Shown: in pieces, positions 48,528 to 57,394 of the stretch
Position numbering within the stretch: the first letter of the stretch is position 1
Layout of the letters: each line of letters begins with the position of its first letter
Assembly (NCBI GenBank): GCA_020621405.1
Contig: JAHRYN010000004.1
Location: 83,618-147,617 of the forward strand
DNA from: Betaproteobacteria bacterium
Lineage (GTDB): Bacteria > Pseudomonadota > Gammaproteobacteria > Burkholderiales > Rhodocyclaceae
DNA: 64,000 nt
Reading direction: 5' to 3'
The notes under the pieces: model-generated
Told to the model about the DNA's origin: nothing
The model's input: only the letters and a program-made list of their open reading frames with translations
Database searches by the model: none
Program-made: the position numbers and the translations under genes

Positions 48528-50575
48528 CCGGTGCGCAGCCAGCAGGCGACGCGCCGGCCGTCCGCCGTGCCGGACAGCGTCGGCGCCTGTTCGCTGCAGC
48601 GGCGCTCGGCGACCGGACAGCGCGGATGGAAGTGGCATCCCGAAGGCGGATTCGCCGGCGACGGCAGATCGCCGGCCAGCTTCTGCGGCAGCGATGCCGC
48701 CGCCGGATCGGCGCGCGGCACCGCCGACAGCAGCGCCTGCGTATACGGGTGCTGCGGCGCCGCCAGCACCTGTTCGACCGTGCCGGTCTCGACGATGCGC
48801 CCCAGATACATCACCGCCACGTCGTGCGCGAGGTGCTCGACCACCGCGATGTTGTGCGTGATGAACAGATAGGCCAGGCCCAGCTCGCGCTGCAGCCGGC
48901 CGAGCAGGTTCAGTATCTGCGCCTGCACCGACACGTCGAGCGCCGAGGTCGGCTCGTCGCAGACGATCAGCGACGGCCGAACCGCCAGCGCGCGGGCGAT
49001 CGCGATGCGCTGCCGCTGGCCGCCGGAAAACTCGTGCGGATAGCGGTCCGCCATGTCGGCGCGCAGTCCGACCTGTTCGAGCAGCCTGACCAGTTCGCCG
49101 TCATCCTTATCCCGGCGCAGCGCCGTCATGCCTTCGCCGATGATTTCGCCGACCCGCATGCGCGGATTGAGCGAACCGTAGGGATCCTGGAACACCATCT
49201 GCATGCGCGCGCGCAGGCTGCGCAGCGCGTCGCGCGACAGGCTGCCGACGTCCTGCCCGTCCAGGCTGACCGCACCGGCGGTCGGCTCGATCAGCCGCAG
49301 GATGGCCTTGCCCACCGTGGTCTTGCCGCAGCCCGACTCGCCGACCAGCGCCAGCGTGCGGCCAGCCCGGATGTCCAGCGACACGCCGTCGACCGCGCAC
49401 ACGTGGCCGACCACCCGCTGCAGCACACCGCGGCGTATCGGGAAATGCACCTTCAGATCGCGCACCGACAGCAGCCTGCCATCGCGTTCCGCCGGCGCAG
49501 CCTGCAGCGCGCCCGGCCGCGCCGCGCGCGGTTCGGCCAGCCGCAATGACTCGGCCGGGTCGTGCAGATGACAGCGCACCTGCTGCGGCCCGCCCCGATC
49601 ATCGCCGCCCACCGCATGCCAGTCGGGCGCTTCGTCGCGGCAGCGCGACCAGGCGCGCGGACAGCGGTCGGCGAAGCGGCAGCCGGCAAACGCCGTGGTC
49701 AGCGGCGGCACCGAACCGGGGATGGTGGCCAGTTCGGTAGCCCGTCCGTCCGGGCCGCGGCGCGACGCGTCGGGCAGCGCATCGAACAGCAGCTGCGAGT
49801 ACGGATGCGCCGGCCGGCTGAAGAAGGCATCCCGCGGCGCGCGCTCGATCAGCTGGCCGGCGTACATCACGCCGACCTGATGCGCCATGCGCGCCACCAC
49901 GCCCAGATCGTGCGTGATCAGCAGCACCGCCATGCCGCGCTCGCGCTGCAGCGTGGCGAGCAGGTCGAGCACCTGCGCCTGTATGGTCACGTCGAGCGCG
50001 GTGGTCGGTTCGTCGGCGAGCAGCAGTTTCGGCTCACCGGCCAGCGCCATCGCGATCATCACGCGCTGCTTCATGCCGCCGGAGAACTGGAAGGGATATT
50101 CGTCGAGCCGGCGCGCGGCATCCGGAATGCCGACCGCGTTCAGCAGTTCGAGCGCTCGTGCCCGGGCGGCACTGCCATCGAGCCCGCGATGGGTGCGCAG
50201 CACCTCGGCGATCTGCTGCAGCACGGTGAGTACCGGGTTCAGGCTGGTCGCCGGCTCCTGGAAAATCATCGCCATGTCGCTGCCGCGGCTGGCGCGCATC
50301 TGCGCCTCGGTCAGCGCGGTCAGTTCGCGCCCGGCCAGCCGGACCGAACCGGCGGCGATGTAGCCGACGTCGGGCAGCAGCCGCATCAGCGCACCGGCGG
50401 TCATCGACTTGCCGCAACCGGATTCGCCGAGCAGCGCCATCGTTTCGCCGGCGCTCACGTCGAAGTCCAGCCCGTCGACCGCGCGCGCGATGCCGGCCGG
50501 CGTATCCAGTTCTGCGGTCAGGCCGCGCACCTGCAGCAGGGGCTCGGTCGCGCCCCTCACGTCCGGCCCGCTCAT
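48524..50575 (-). CDS. Peptide ABC transporter, dual ATP-binding protein
   Basis: A 683-residue protein of two fused ATPase domains, as in YejF/GsiA. Domain 1 (about 15-270) has Walker A GESGCGKSM and signature FSGGMKQRV; domain 2 (about 340-600) has Walker A GESGCGKTTVGK and signature FSGGQRQRI. Both end in a Cys-rich oligopeptide-type tail (CRFADRCPRAWSRC; CHFHPRCPVAERRC). In domain 1 the residue after the P-loop Lys-Ser is Met where Thr is more common, without loss of the core. It is the last gene of the importer operon; ATGA overlap couples it to the permease. Confidence 0.94.
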   Translation of the reverse strand: MSGPDVRGATEPLLQVRGLTAELDTPAGIARAVDGLDFDVSAGETMALLGESGCGKSMTAGALMRLLPDVGYIAAGSVRLAGRELTALTEAQMRASRGSDMAMIFQEPATSLNPVLTVLQQIAEVLRTHRGLDGSAARARALELLNAVGIPDAARRLDEYPFQFSGGMKQRVMIAMALAGEPKLLLADEPTTALDVTIQAQVLDLLATLQRERGMAVLLITHDLGVVARMAHQVGVMYAGQLIERAPRDAFFSRPAHPYSQLLFDALPDASRRGPDGRATELATIPGSVPPLTTAFAGCRFADRCPRAWSRCRDEAPDWHAVGGDDRGGPQQVRCHLHDPAESLRLAEPRAARPGALQAAPAERDGRLLSVRDLKVHFPIRRGVLQRVVGHVCAVDGVSLDIRAGRTLALVGESGCGKTTVGKAILRLIEPTAGAVSLDGQDVGSLSRDALRSLRARMQMVFQDPYGSLNPRMRVGEIIGEGMTALRRDKDDGELVRLLEQVGLRADMADRYPHEFSGGQRQRIAIARALAVRPSLIVCDEPTSALDVSVQAQILNLLGRLQRELGLAYLFITHNIAVVEHLAHDVAVMYLGRIVETGTVEQVLAAPQHPYTQALLSAVPRADPAAASLPQKLAGDLPSPANPPSGCHFHPRCPVAERRCSEQAPTLSGTADGRRVACWLRTG

Positions 50576-52020
50576 GCCGCAGCCCTCTTGTGTATCCGCC
50601 GCGCCCGCCACTGGAAGCGCGGATCGAAGGCGTCGCGCACCGCGTCGGCGAACAGGTTGGCCGCCAGCACCATGGCCAGCATCAGCACGAAGGCGGCGGC
50701 CAGCGACCACCACACCACCGGCTCGCGCGACAGTTCGAGCCGCGCCGCGTTGATCAGGGTGCCGAAGCTGTTCATCGTGGTATCGACACCGATGCCGATG
50801 TAGGACAGCACCGCCTCCGACAGCACCAGTCCAGAAAAATCCATCACCAGCGAAATGAGCACGATGTGCATCAGGTTGGGCAGGATGTGGCGCGCCATGA
50901 TGCGGGCGTCGCCGACGCCGAACGCGCGCGCCGCCTGCACGTAGTCGAGTTCGCGCAGCTTCAGCGTCTCGGCGCGCAGCAGCCGGCACAGGCCGGTCCA
51001 CGAGGTCAGGCCGAGGATGAAGCACAGCGCCAGCAGCCGCGCGTCGGCGCGCTCGGCGGCGGTTTCGAACCAGTCCGGGTGGGTGTCGATGATGACCTGC
51101 ATCATCAGCACCATGGCGGCGATCAGCAGCACGCCGGGGATGGAGTTCAGCACGGTATAGACGTACTGGATCGCGTCGTCCCACCAGCCGCCGCGCAGAC
51201 CGGCGATCAGGCCGAGTGCGACCGCCAGCGGCAGCGTCACCAGCGTGGTCAGCGTGCCGATCAGCAGCGCGGTGCGCACGCTTTTCAGCGACAGGTAGAG
51301 CACGTCCTGCCCCACCTTGTCGGTGCCGAACACGTGATAACCGCCGGCCCAGCCGGCCGCGACACCGCCGAGCAGGCACAGCACCAGTGCGGTCAGCAGC
51401 GCTGCCCGCCAGGCGACCGGCCGCTCACCCTCCGGATCGGGGCGCCACACCGCCCGGCACGCGGCGCCGTAACGGGTGCGCCCGGCAAGCGCGATCAGAC
51501 CGACCACGACGCCGACCAGCAGTACCCAGACCAGCAGGCCGCCGAAGGCCCCGGTCGCCGCGCGCCGGCACAGATCGGCGGCGTAGTGCGACGGCTCGGC
51601 CAGATGTGCGCCGCCGGCATGCAGCCGCGGAAAGTCGCGCACCTGCACGCCATCGCGTTCCATCGTTTCCTTCGCGAAACCGTGGGTCGCCAGCGGCGCC
51701 GAATAGGTCTTTTCTCGGTTCAGGCGCAGCGGCGCCAGCAGCGCATCGAGCGCCGACAGCACCTCGGGCGCGTACTGCACCGCGGTGCGCCCGTCCTGCG
51801 CCGGCAGTCGCGGCTGGTAGTGCAGCGAGTCGAGCATGCCGACCAGCACGAAGCCGGCCAGCACGGTGACCGACGCCATCGCCACCGCCGACTCGCCGAC
51901 CCGCCGCCAGGCGCGGCGCAGGTAGTCCTGGCTGCGGCAATAGACGGCAAGCACGACGCAGCCGGCGACCAGCGCCCACAGCAGGATGTCGGACCACAGC
52001 AGTACCGGTTTGAAATCCAT
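50572..52020 (-). CDS. Peptide ABC transporter permease (YejE-like)
   Basis: A 482-residue inner-membrane permease. An N-terminal helix and a large periplasmic region (about 60-160) precede another helix at about 160-185 and the five or six helices of the BPD_transp_1 domain (about 270-465). The EAA loop is in YVQAARAFGVGDARIMARHI. It pairs with the permease at 52155 and with the ATPase at 48524, whose ATG overlaps its stop. It is longer than DppC-type proteins and resembles YejE of the microcin C/peptide importer. Confidence 0.93.
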   Translation of the reverse strand: MDFKPVLLWSDILLWALVAGCVVLAVYCRSQDYLRRAWRRVGESAVAMASVTVLAGFVLVGMLDSLHYQPRLPAQDGRTAVQYAPEVLSALDALLAPLRLNREKTYSAPLATHGFAKETMERDGVQVRDFPRLHAGGAHLAEPSHYAADLCRRAATGAFGGLLVWVLLVGVVVGLIALAGRTRYGAACRAVWRPDPEGERPVAWRAALLTALVLCLLGGVAAGWAGGYHVFGTDKVGQDVLYLSLKSVRTALLIGTLTTLVTLPLAVALGLIAGLRGGWWDDAIQYVYTVLNSIPGVLLIAAMVLMMQVIIDTHPDWFETAAERADARLLALCFILGLTSWTGLCRLLRAETLKLRELDYVQAARAFGVGDARIMARHILPNLMHIVLISLVMDFSGLVLSEAVLSYIGIGVDTTMNSFGTLINAARLELSREPVVWWSLAAAFVLMLAMVLAANLFADAVRDAFDPRFQWRARRIHKRAAA

Positions 52021-52049
52021 ATGTCAGCAATGCCCTCCCGCCAGCGCGA

Positions 52050-52156
52050 CGGAGAGAGAACGAAGCAAACGTGGGGGCAGCGCCAGCCGCCGGGCCGCCC
52101 CAAGGCTAAGCGACGCCCCCTCGGGGGGCAGCGAACGAAGTGAGCGTGGGGGCGTC
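52050..52156. repeat. GC-rich intergenic repeat inside the peptide importer operon
   Basis: Between the two permease genes two related segments occur: GAACGAAGCAAACGTGGGGG near 52056 and GAACGAAGTGAGCGTGGGGG near 52132. The second lies inside a hairpin whose arms GACGCCCCC (52112-52120) and GGGGGCGTC (52148-52156) are perfect 9-bp complements; the right arm overlaps the stop of the YejB-like gene. The sequence CCCCTCGGGGGGCAGCGAAC looks like a repeat that I associate with betaproteobacterial intergenic regions. Confidence 0.65.
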
Positions 52157-53132
52157 AATTCAGCCTCACCCGCGGATCGACCAGCGTGTATGAAATGTCG
52201 GTCAGCAGCAGACCCGCGATGTAGAGCACCGAGCCGATGAACACCATCGAGCGCACCACCGCGAAATCCTGCGAACCGATGGCATCTATCGTGTAGCTGC
52301 CCAGGCCGGGAATGCCGAAGAAGCTCTCGAGCAGCAGCGAACCCATGAACAGCAGCGGAATGACGACCACCACGCCGGTCAGGATGGGGATCATTGCGTT
52401 CTTCAGCACATGGCGGAACAGCACTGCCAGTTCGGAGAGCCCCTTGGCACGCGCGGTGCGCACGTAGTCCTTGTTGATCTCTTCGAGGAACAGCGTGCGG
52501 TACCAGCGCGCCGACGAACCGATGCCGCCGACCACGCTGATCAGCACCGGCAGTATCAGGAAGCGACCGGCGTCCAGCCCGCCGGCGTAACCGGAAATCG
52601 GCACCAGATTCCATACCTTGCTGACCAGATACTGGCCGCCGATGATGTAGAACAGGCCGGAGATCGACATCGCCGCCACGCACAGCACGACCCCGCCGAC
52701 GTCGAGCGCGGTGTTGCGGAAGAACACCAGCAGCAGCGCGAAGCTGACTGTCACGAACAGCCCGAGGATGAAGGTCGGCACCGCGATGGCCAGACTCGGG
52801 CCCATGCGGCTGCGGATTTCCAGCGCGATGTCGCGGCCGTCGTCGGCGCGGCCGAAATCGAAGGCGAACATGCGCACCGATTTGTCGAACAGGATGGTGT
52901 CGGTCGCCTTGTCCAGCCCGGGCGCTTCCGCGTTCCACACCAGCGGCTTGTCGTAGCCGCGCTCGGCCTTCCACTTGGCGATGGCTTCCGGCGTCACGCG
53001 CTTCATGCCCAGCTGCATGCGCGCCATGTCGTCCGGCGTATTGACCACGAAAAACAGCAGGAAAGTCAGCAGGTTGACCCCGATCAGGATGGGGATGGCG
53101 TAGAACAGCCGGCGGATGATGTAGGCGATCAT
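52155..53132 (-). CDS. Peptide ABC transporter permease (YejB-like)
   Basis: A 325-residue inner-membrane permease starting MIAYIIRRLFYAIPILIGVN, as in DppB/YejB. Six helices and the EAA loop (DYVRTARAKGLSELAVLFRH) are visible. A region of about 70 residues between helix 1 and 2 is periplasmic. The ATG at 53132 overlaps the stop of the binding-protein gene by four bases. It is separated from the second permease by 134 bases that hold the repeat at 52050-52156. Confidence 0.93.
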   Translation of the reverse strand: MIAYIIRRLFYAIPILIGVNLLTFLLFFVVNTPDDMARMQLGMKRVTPEAIAKWKAERGYDKPLVWNAEAPGLDKATDTILFDKSVRMFAFDFGRADDGRDIALEIRSRMGPSLAIAVPTFILGLFVTVSFALLLVFFRNTALDVGGVVLCVAAMSISGLFYIIGGQYLVSKVWNLVPISGYAGGLDAGRFLILPVLISVVGGIGSSARWYRTLFLEEINKDYVRTARAKGLSELAVLFRHVLKNAMIPILTGVVVVIPLLFMGSLLLESFFGIPGLGSYTIDAIGSQDFAVVRSMVFIGSVLYIAGLLLTDISYTLVDPRVRLN

Positions 53133-55321
53133 GTCGGCGTTCCCACGGCGCGCGCCTGTTCGGTGCGCTTCCAGTGCCGCCAGGCCGGCCAGACCAGTGC
53201 GAGCAGCAGTGCCGCAGCGGCGAACAGCGGCCAGCGCACCGGCCGGTTCCACTGCTGCCGCTTCGCCTCGCGCAGTACCGGGTCGATGCGGGTGTATTTC
53301 ATCGTGTTGTTGGCGACGTTCGACGGCTTGCGGTTGAACACCCAGCTGTGTTCCAGGCCATAGCTCTTCGGGTGGTAGCCCCAGACCCAGGGCGCGTCGT
53401 GACGCAGGATGGCCAGCATGCGGTCGAGTACGGCCTGGCGCGGCGCGCCGTTGTCCATCGCCTTCATCTGCTCGAACAGGCGGTCGAATTCCGGGTTGGC
53501 GTAGTTGGCCGCGTTCTCGCCCTGCGTCTTCACCTTCGACTGCGGTCCGTACAGCAGGAACAGAAAGTTTTCCGGGTCGGGGTAGTCGGCGTTCCAGCCC
53601 CAGAAGAAGAGCTGGGCTGCGCCCTTGCGGATCTTTTCCTGAAAGCGGTTGTAGTCGGTGCTGCGTACCACCAGCTGCACGCCGAGCTGCTCGAACTGCT
53701 TGGTCAGCCAGTCGATGCGCGCCTTGCCGCCCAGGCCGCCACCGGTGGTGTCGAGATTCACCACCAGCGCCTCGCCGGTCTTGGCGTCGCGGCCATCCGG
53801 CCAGCCGGCCTCGGCCAGCAGACGCTTCGCCTCGGCCAGCGGCTTGCGCTGCGGCTTGCCGTCCACCCAGTCGTACATGTCCGGATTCATGCCTTCGCGC
53901 CCCTCGCGATGGCCGAAGATGCCGGGCGGCAGCGGCGACTGCGCCGGAACGCCACGACCATTCTGGAAGATCGAAATGAACTCTTCCTGGTCGAGCGCGA
54001 TGCCGATCGCCTGCCGCAGCTTGCGTCCACGTTCGTCCAGTCCGCCAACCACCGGATCGAGCATGTTGAAGCCCATGTACATGGTCGAGGTCGACACCGA
54101 GGTCTGCAGCGCGATGCCCTGTTCCTTCATGTCGTCGCTCAGGCTGACCTCGCCGGTCTGGCCGAACTGCACCGCCTGGTCGAACGAGTCGGAACTGATG
54201 CCCGAGGCGTCGTAATAGCCCTGCAGAAACTTGTTCCAGTACGGGATCTGCTCCTTCTCGCGCGTGAACACCACCTGATCGACCAGCGGCAGCCGCTTGC
54301 CGCAATCGGCCAGCAACCCGGCCTCGCGATCGCCTGCTTCGCCTTCGCACGGATAGGTCTCGTCGCGGAAGTTCGGATTGCGCGTCAGCACCATGCGCGC
54401 ATTCGGGTTGTTCTGGCTGAGCATGTAGGGACCGGTGCCGACCGGGTACCAGTCCAGCGTCAGGTTGCGTTCGGCCATGCCCGGCTGCGCGTGGAACAGA
54501 TCGGCTTCCCACGGCACCGGCGCGAAGAAGGGCATGGCCAGCCAGTACAGGAACTGCGGGTACTTGCCCTTCAGGCGGATGCGGTAGGTGTGGCGGTCGA
54601 CCACCTCGGCGCCAGCCAGCGCGTGCTTGCGCAAGTCCAGCCATTCGCCCGGCGGCGCGGCCTTCGCGGCGGCCTTCAGTTCGTCGCCCAGTTCCTTCAG
54701 GCCGACGATGTATTCGCTCATCAGCCCGAAGATCGGCGAATGCAGGCCGGGGTGGGCCAGCCGCTTGATCTGGTAGACATAGTCGGCCGCCTCCAGCTCG
54801 CGCGTGCCGGTCTGTTCGAAGTCGTACAGCGTGAGCCGCGCGCCCGGCCCACCGCGGTGATACAGGTAGTTGCCGGCCGCATCGCGCGCCAGTGCCGGAT
54901 GCGGCTGATAACGCAGGCCCGGCCTGATGCGGATGTCGTATACCGATTCGGCGATGTCGGCCGCCGGCGCATCCCCCGGCAGTTCGTGCCCGTCGCGGTC
55001 CAGATAGCGCGCCTGCGGCATTTCGGCGGCAGTCGCCGTGGTCAGTTCGAACGGACGCTTGAGATAGTGGTACTGCAGCGGCGGCTCGTAGATCTGCGCC
55101 GTGAAGGTGATCTCGTTCTCGCTGTAGGACTGCACCGGATCCAGGTGCTTGGGCCGGTCGGTGAAGGCGGTGTACAGGATGTTGGCGCCGGTTTCCGCTG
55201 CCGGATAGGGGTTGTTCCAGACGTCGCCGCAGCCGCTCAGCGCCAGGGTCGCCAACGACAGTGCCAGCAGTCGGCGCAACGGACTGAGCGGCGGTCGGTG
55301 CAGCGGGCGCGTTCGGATCAT
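53129..55321 (-). CDS. Family 5 peptide-binding lipoprotein with C-terminal membrane anchor
   Basis: A 730-residue extracellular solute-binding protein of family 5. The signal peptide ends in the lipobox LALSGC near residue 31, and the family pattern is clear in YPVGTGPYMLSQNNPNARMV, LRQAIGIALDQEEFI and FFWGWNADYPDPENFLFLLY. Unusually, residues about 695-715 (WPLFAAAALLLALVWPAW) form a hydrophobic helix followed by a basic tail. It heads the importer operon binding protein, permease, permease, ATPase. The ligand is probably a peptide or a peptide-like compound. Confidence 0.92.
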   Translation of the reverse strand: MIRTRPLHRPPLSPLRRLLALSLATLALSGCGDVWNNPYPAAETGANILYTAFTDRPKHLDPVQSYSENEITFTAQIYEPPLQYHYLKRPFELTTATAAEMPQARYLDRDGHELPGDAPAADIAESVYDIRIRPGLRYQPHPALARDAAGNYLYHRGGPGARLTLYDFEQTGTRELEAADYVYQIKRLAHPGLHSPIFGLMSEYIVGLKELGDELKAAAKAAPPGEWLDLRKHALAGAEVVDRHTYRIRLKGKYPQFLYWLAMPFFAPVPWEADLFHAQPGMAERNLTLDWYPVGTGPYMLSQNNPNARMVLTRNPNFRDETYPCEGEAGDREAGLLADCGKRLPLVDQVVFTREKEQIPYWNKFLQGYYDASGISSDSFDQAVQFGQTGEVSLSDDMKEQGIALQTSVSTSTMYMGFNMLDPVVGGLDERGRKLRQAIGIALDQEEFISIFQNGRGVPAQSPLPPGIFGHREGREGMNPDMYDWVDGKPQRKPLAEAKRLLAEAGWPDGRDAKTGEALVVNLDTTGGGLGGKARIDWLTKQFEQLGVQLVVRSTDYNRFQEKIRKGAAQLFFWGWNADYPDPENFLFLLYGPQSKVKTQGENAANYANPEFDRLFEQMKAMDNGAPRQAVLDRMLAILRHDAPWVWGYHPKSYGLEHSWVFNRKPSNVANNTMKYTRIDPVLREAKRQQWNRPVRWPLFAAAALLLALVWPAWRHWKRTEQARAVGTPT

Positions 55322-55490
55322 GGGCAGCGATTGTAGGGTGCGACGTCCGTTCCGTGAGCAGGCGGATGGAAAAAGGTTTCGCGCGAACCGATTCCGCCGC
55401 ATTCGGTCTAGCATGCTGCAAGCTTGTGCAGCACAAGAGCACCACACAGCACCACATGCCGTCGTCGCGAAACCGCATACGGGCCCGCTC

Positions 55491-56126
55491 ATGACTACAT
55501 CGCTGACCAAGGACGCCATTCCGCTGTTTCCGCTGGGCGTCGTGCTGTTTCCCGACGGCATGCTGCCGCTGCGCATCTTCGAGGTGCGCTACCTGTCGAT
55601 GGTCAGGCACTGCCACCGGACCGGACAGCCGTTCGGCGTGGTGTCGCTGATGGAAGGCGACGAAGTGCAGCGACCGGGCAGCACGGTCCGCGAGCGCTTC
55701 CACGCGGTCGGCACGATGGCGCAGATCCTCGAATACGACACCCCGCAGCCGGGACTGATCGAAGTCATCACGCGCGGCACGCAGCGCTTCCGCATCACCG
55801 CGACCGAACAGACGCCGCACGGGCTGTGGATGGGCGACGTCGTGCCGCTGCCACCCGATCCGCCGATGGACGTGCCGTCCGATCTGACCTATGTTGCCGC
55901 CAGCCTGGTGCGCATGACCGACGTGTTCAACCTGGCCGAGGTGTCGCCGATACTCGAACCGAAACGCTTCGACGAAGCCGGCTGGGTCGCCAACCGCTGG
56001 TGCGAACTGCTGCCGCTCGGACACGAGGACCGGCAGCGGCTGATGGAAATGGGCAATCCGCTGCTGCGGCTGGAACTGGTCAGCGACGTGCTCGACCTGA
56101 CCGAGTTCGGCCGCCAGAGCATGTAA
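55491..56126 (+). CDS. LON substrate-binding-domain protein
   Basis: A 211-residue protein consisting of the N-terminal domain of Lon protease alone: IPLFPLGVVLFPDGMLPLRI followed by FEVRYLSMV and the later ITRGTQRFRI. There is no ATPase or peptidase part. Stand-alone members may bind unfolded proteins, but no function is proven. The ATG at 55491 gives a short leader; the rhomboid protease and dinB follow on the same strand. Confidence 0.92.
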   Translation: MTTSLTKDAIPLFPLGVVLFPDGMLPLRIFEVRYLSMVRHCHRTGQPFGVVSLMEGDEVQRPGSTVRERFHAVGTMAQILEYDTPQPGLIEVITRGTQRFRITATEQTPHGLWMGDVVPLPPDPPMDVPSDLTYVAASLVRMTDVFNLAEVSPILEPKRFDEAGWVANRWCELLPLGHEDRQRLMEMGNPLLRLELVSDVLDLTEFGRQSM

Positions 56127-56144
56127 CGCACGATCCGGTCACGG

Positions 56145-57383
56145 ATGCGCCGGTACGGACCGGCAACGCAGGGCACTGCGGGTGCTACCCTCGCGACACC
56201 CACGCATGAAGCTCCGTCCAGCGCACCACCGTCCGTGACCTTCGCACCGCTTCCACTGCTCGACCAGCTGATCGAACGCCGCGCCGGCATACCGGTGACC
56301 TATGCGCTGATCGCCGCCAATGTCGCGGTGTTCGCCGCCATGCTGCTGTTCGGCGCCGGCCTGTGGCATTCGTCCAACGGCGTGCAGTTCGCGTGGGGCG
56401 CCAATTTCGGGCCGGCCACCAAGGACGGTCAGTGGTGGCGGCTGGGCAGCGCGCTGTTCCTGCATTTCGGCCTGTTCCACCTGGCGATGAACATGGCTTC
56501 GCTGCTCGACGGCGGCCGGCTGGTCGAACGCATGTTCGGTCCGGTGCGCTTCGTGTTCATCTATTTCGTCAGCGGACTGGCCGGCAACCTGCTGTCGCTG
56601 ATCGTGCAGGGCGACCGCGCGGTCTCGGGTGGCGCGTCGGGCGCCATCTTCGGCGTCTATGGCGCGCTGCTGAGCTTCCTGTGGCAACAGCGCGAAACGC
56701 TGGATCGGCGCGAATTCACCCGCCTGTTCTGGGGCGCCGGCGTGTTCGCGGCCATCACCATCTTCCTCGGCTTCCAGATCCCCGGCATCGACAACGGCGC
56801 CCACATCGGCGGCTTCGTCGCCGGGCTGCTGGCCGGCGCCACGCTGGTCCGGCCGCTGAAGGCGTCCGACGCCGGGCTGCTGGGCCGCTACCGCGGCGGC
56901 ACTGCGTCGACCGGACAGTGGCTGGCCGGCATCGCGCTGCTTGCCGGCATCGCCGTACTGGTGTTCGCGATACCGGCACCACGCTACCGCTGGAGCGAGG
57001 AACTGATGGCGCGTTCGGAAATCCGCGACTTCATCGGCGCGGACCAGCGCCTGTCGCAGCGCTGGAACACCCTGCTCGACACGGCACAGCGCAAGGGCGG
57101 CTCGTTCGACGACCTGGCCGGTCGCATAGAGACCGAAGTGGCGCTGCCGTATCAGCAGAGCTTCGAAGACCTGTCGGACATCCGGCTCAGCGCCGAAGCG
57201 CCGTCCGCCGCCACGCTGGCGGCGCTGCGCCAGTACGCCGAAGTGCGGCGCGACGCCTCGCGTGCGCTGGTCGAAGGCCTGCGTGCGCACGACATCGGGC
57301 GCGTGCGCGACGCGCTGGAGCAGGCGCGCAAGGCACCGCCGCCTGCGCCCGGTCCGGCGGCACAAGGCAAGGCACCGCGCTGA
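56145..57383 (+). CDS. Rhomboid-family intramembrane serine protease
   Basis: A 412-residue protein with six hydrophobic helices at about residues 50-250. The catalytic Ser165 is in SGGASGAIFG and His220 in DNGAHIGGF; the HFGLFHLAMNM block on helix 2 is also conserved. The C-terminal 160 residues are soluble and contain a further helix at about 262-280 (LLAGIAVLVFAI), then a helical region of no known type. It starts 18 bases after the LON-domain gene and ends 11 bases before dinB. Confidence 0.92.
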   Translation: MRRYGPATQGTAGATLATPTHEAPSSAPPSVTFAPLPLLDQLIERRAGIPVTYALIAANVAVFAAMLLFGAGLWHSSNGVQFAWGANFGPATKDGQWWRLGSALFLHFGLFHLAMNMASLLDGGRLVERMFGPVRFVFIYFVSGLAGNLLSLIVQGDRAVSGGASGAIFGVYGALLSFLWQQRETLDRREFTRLFWGAGVFAAITIFLGFQIPGIDNGAHIGGFVAGLLAGATLVRPLKASDAGLLGRYRGGTASTGQWLAGIALLAGIAVLVFAIPAPRYRWSEELMARSEIRDFIGADQRLSQRWNTLLDTAQRKGGSFDDLAGRIETEVALPYQQSFEDLSDIRLSAEAPSAATLAALRQYAEVRRDASRALVEGLRAHDIGRVRDALEQARKAPPPAPGPAAQGKAPR

Positions 57384-57394
57384 GCAGGACCATC

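Noticed and set aside
50576-51379. N-terminal extension of the dual ATPase by 268 residues
   Set aside because: It lies over the permease gene in a different frame and shows low-complexity Arg-rich sequence. The ATPase starts at 50575 with ATGA coupling.
53133-56024. A very long open frame joining the YejB-like permease to sequence upstream
   Set aside because: The upstream part runs through the binding-protein gene in another frame and has an Arg/Gly/Ala-rich composition typical of GC-rich antisense or out-of-frame reading. The permease clearly starts at 53132.
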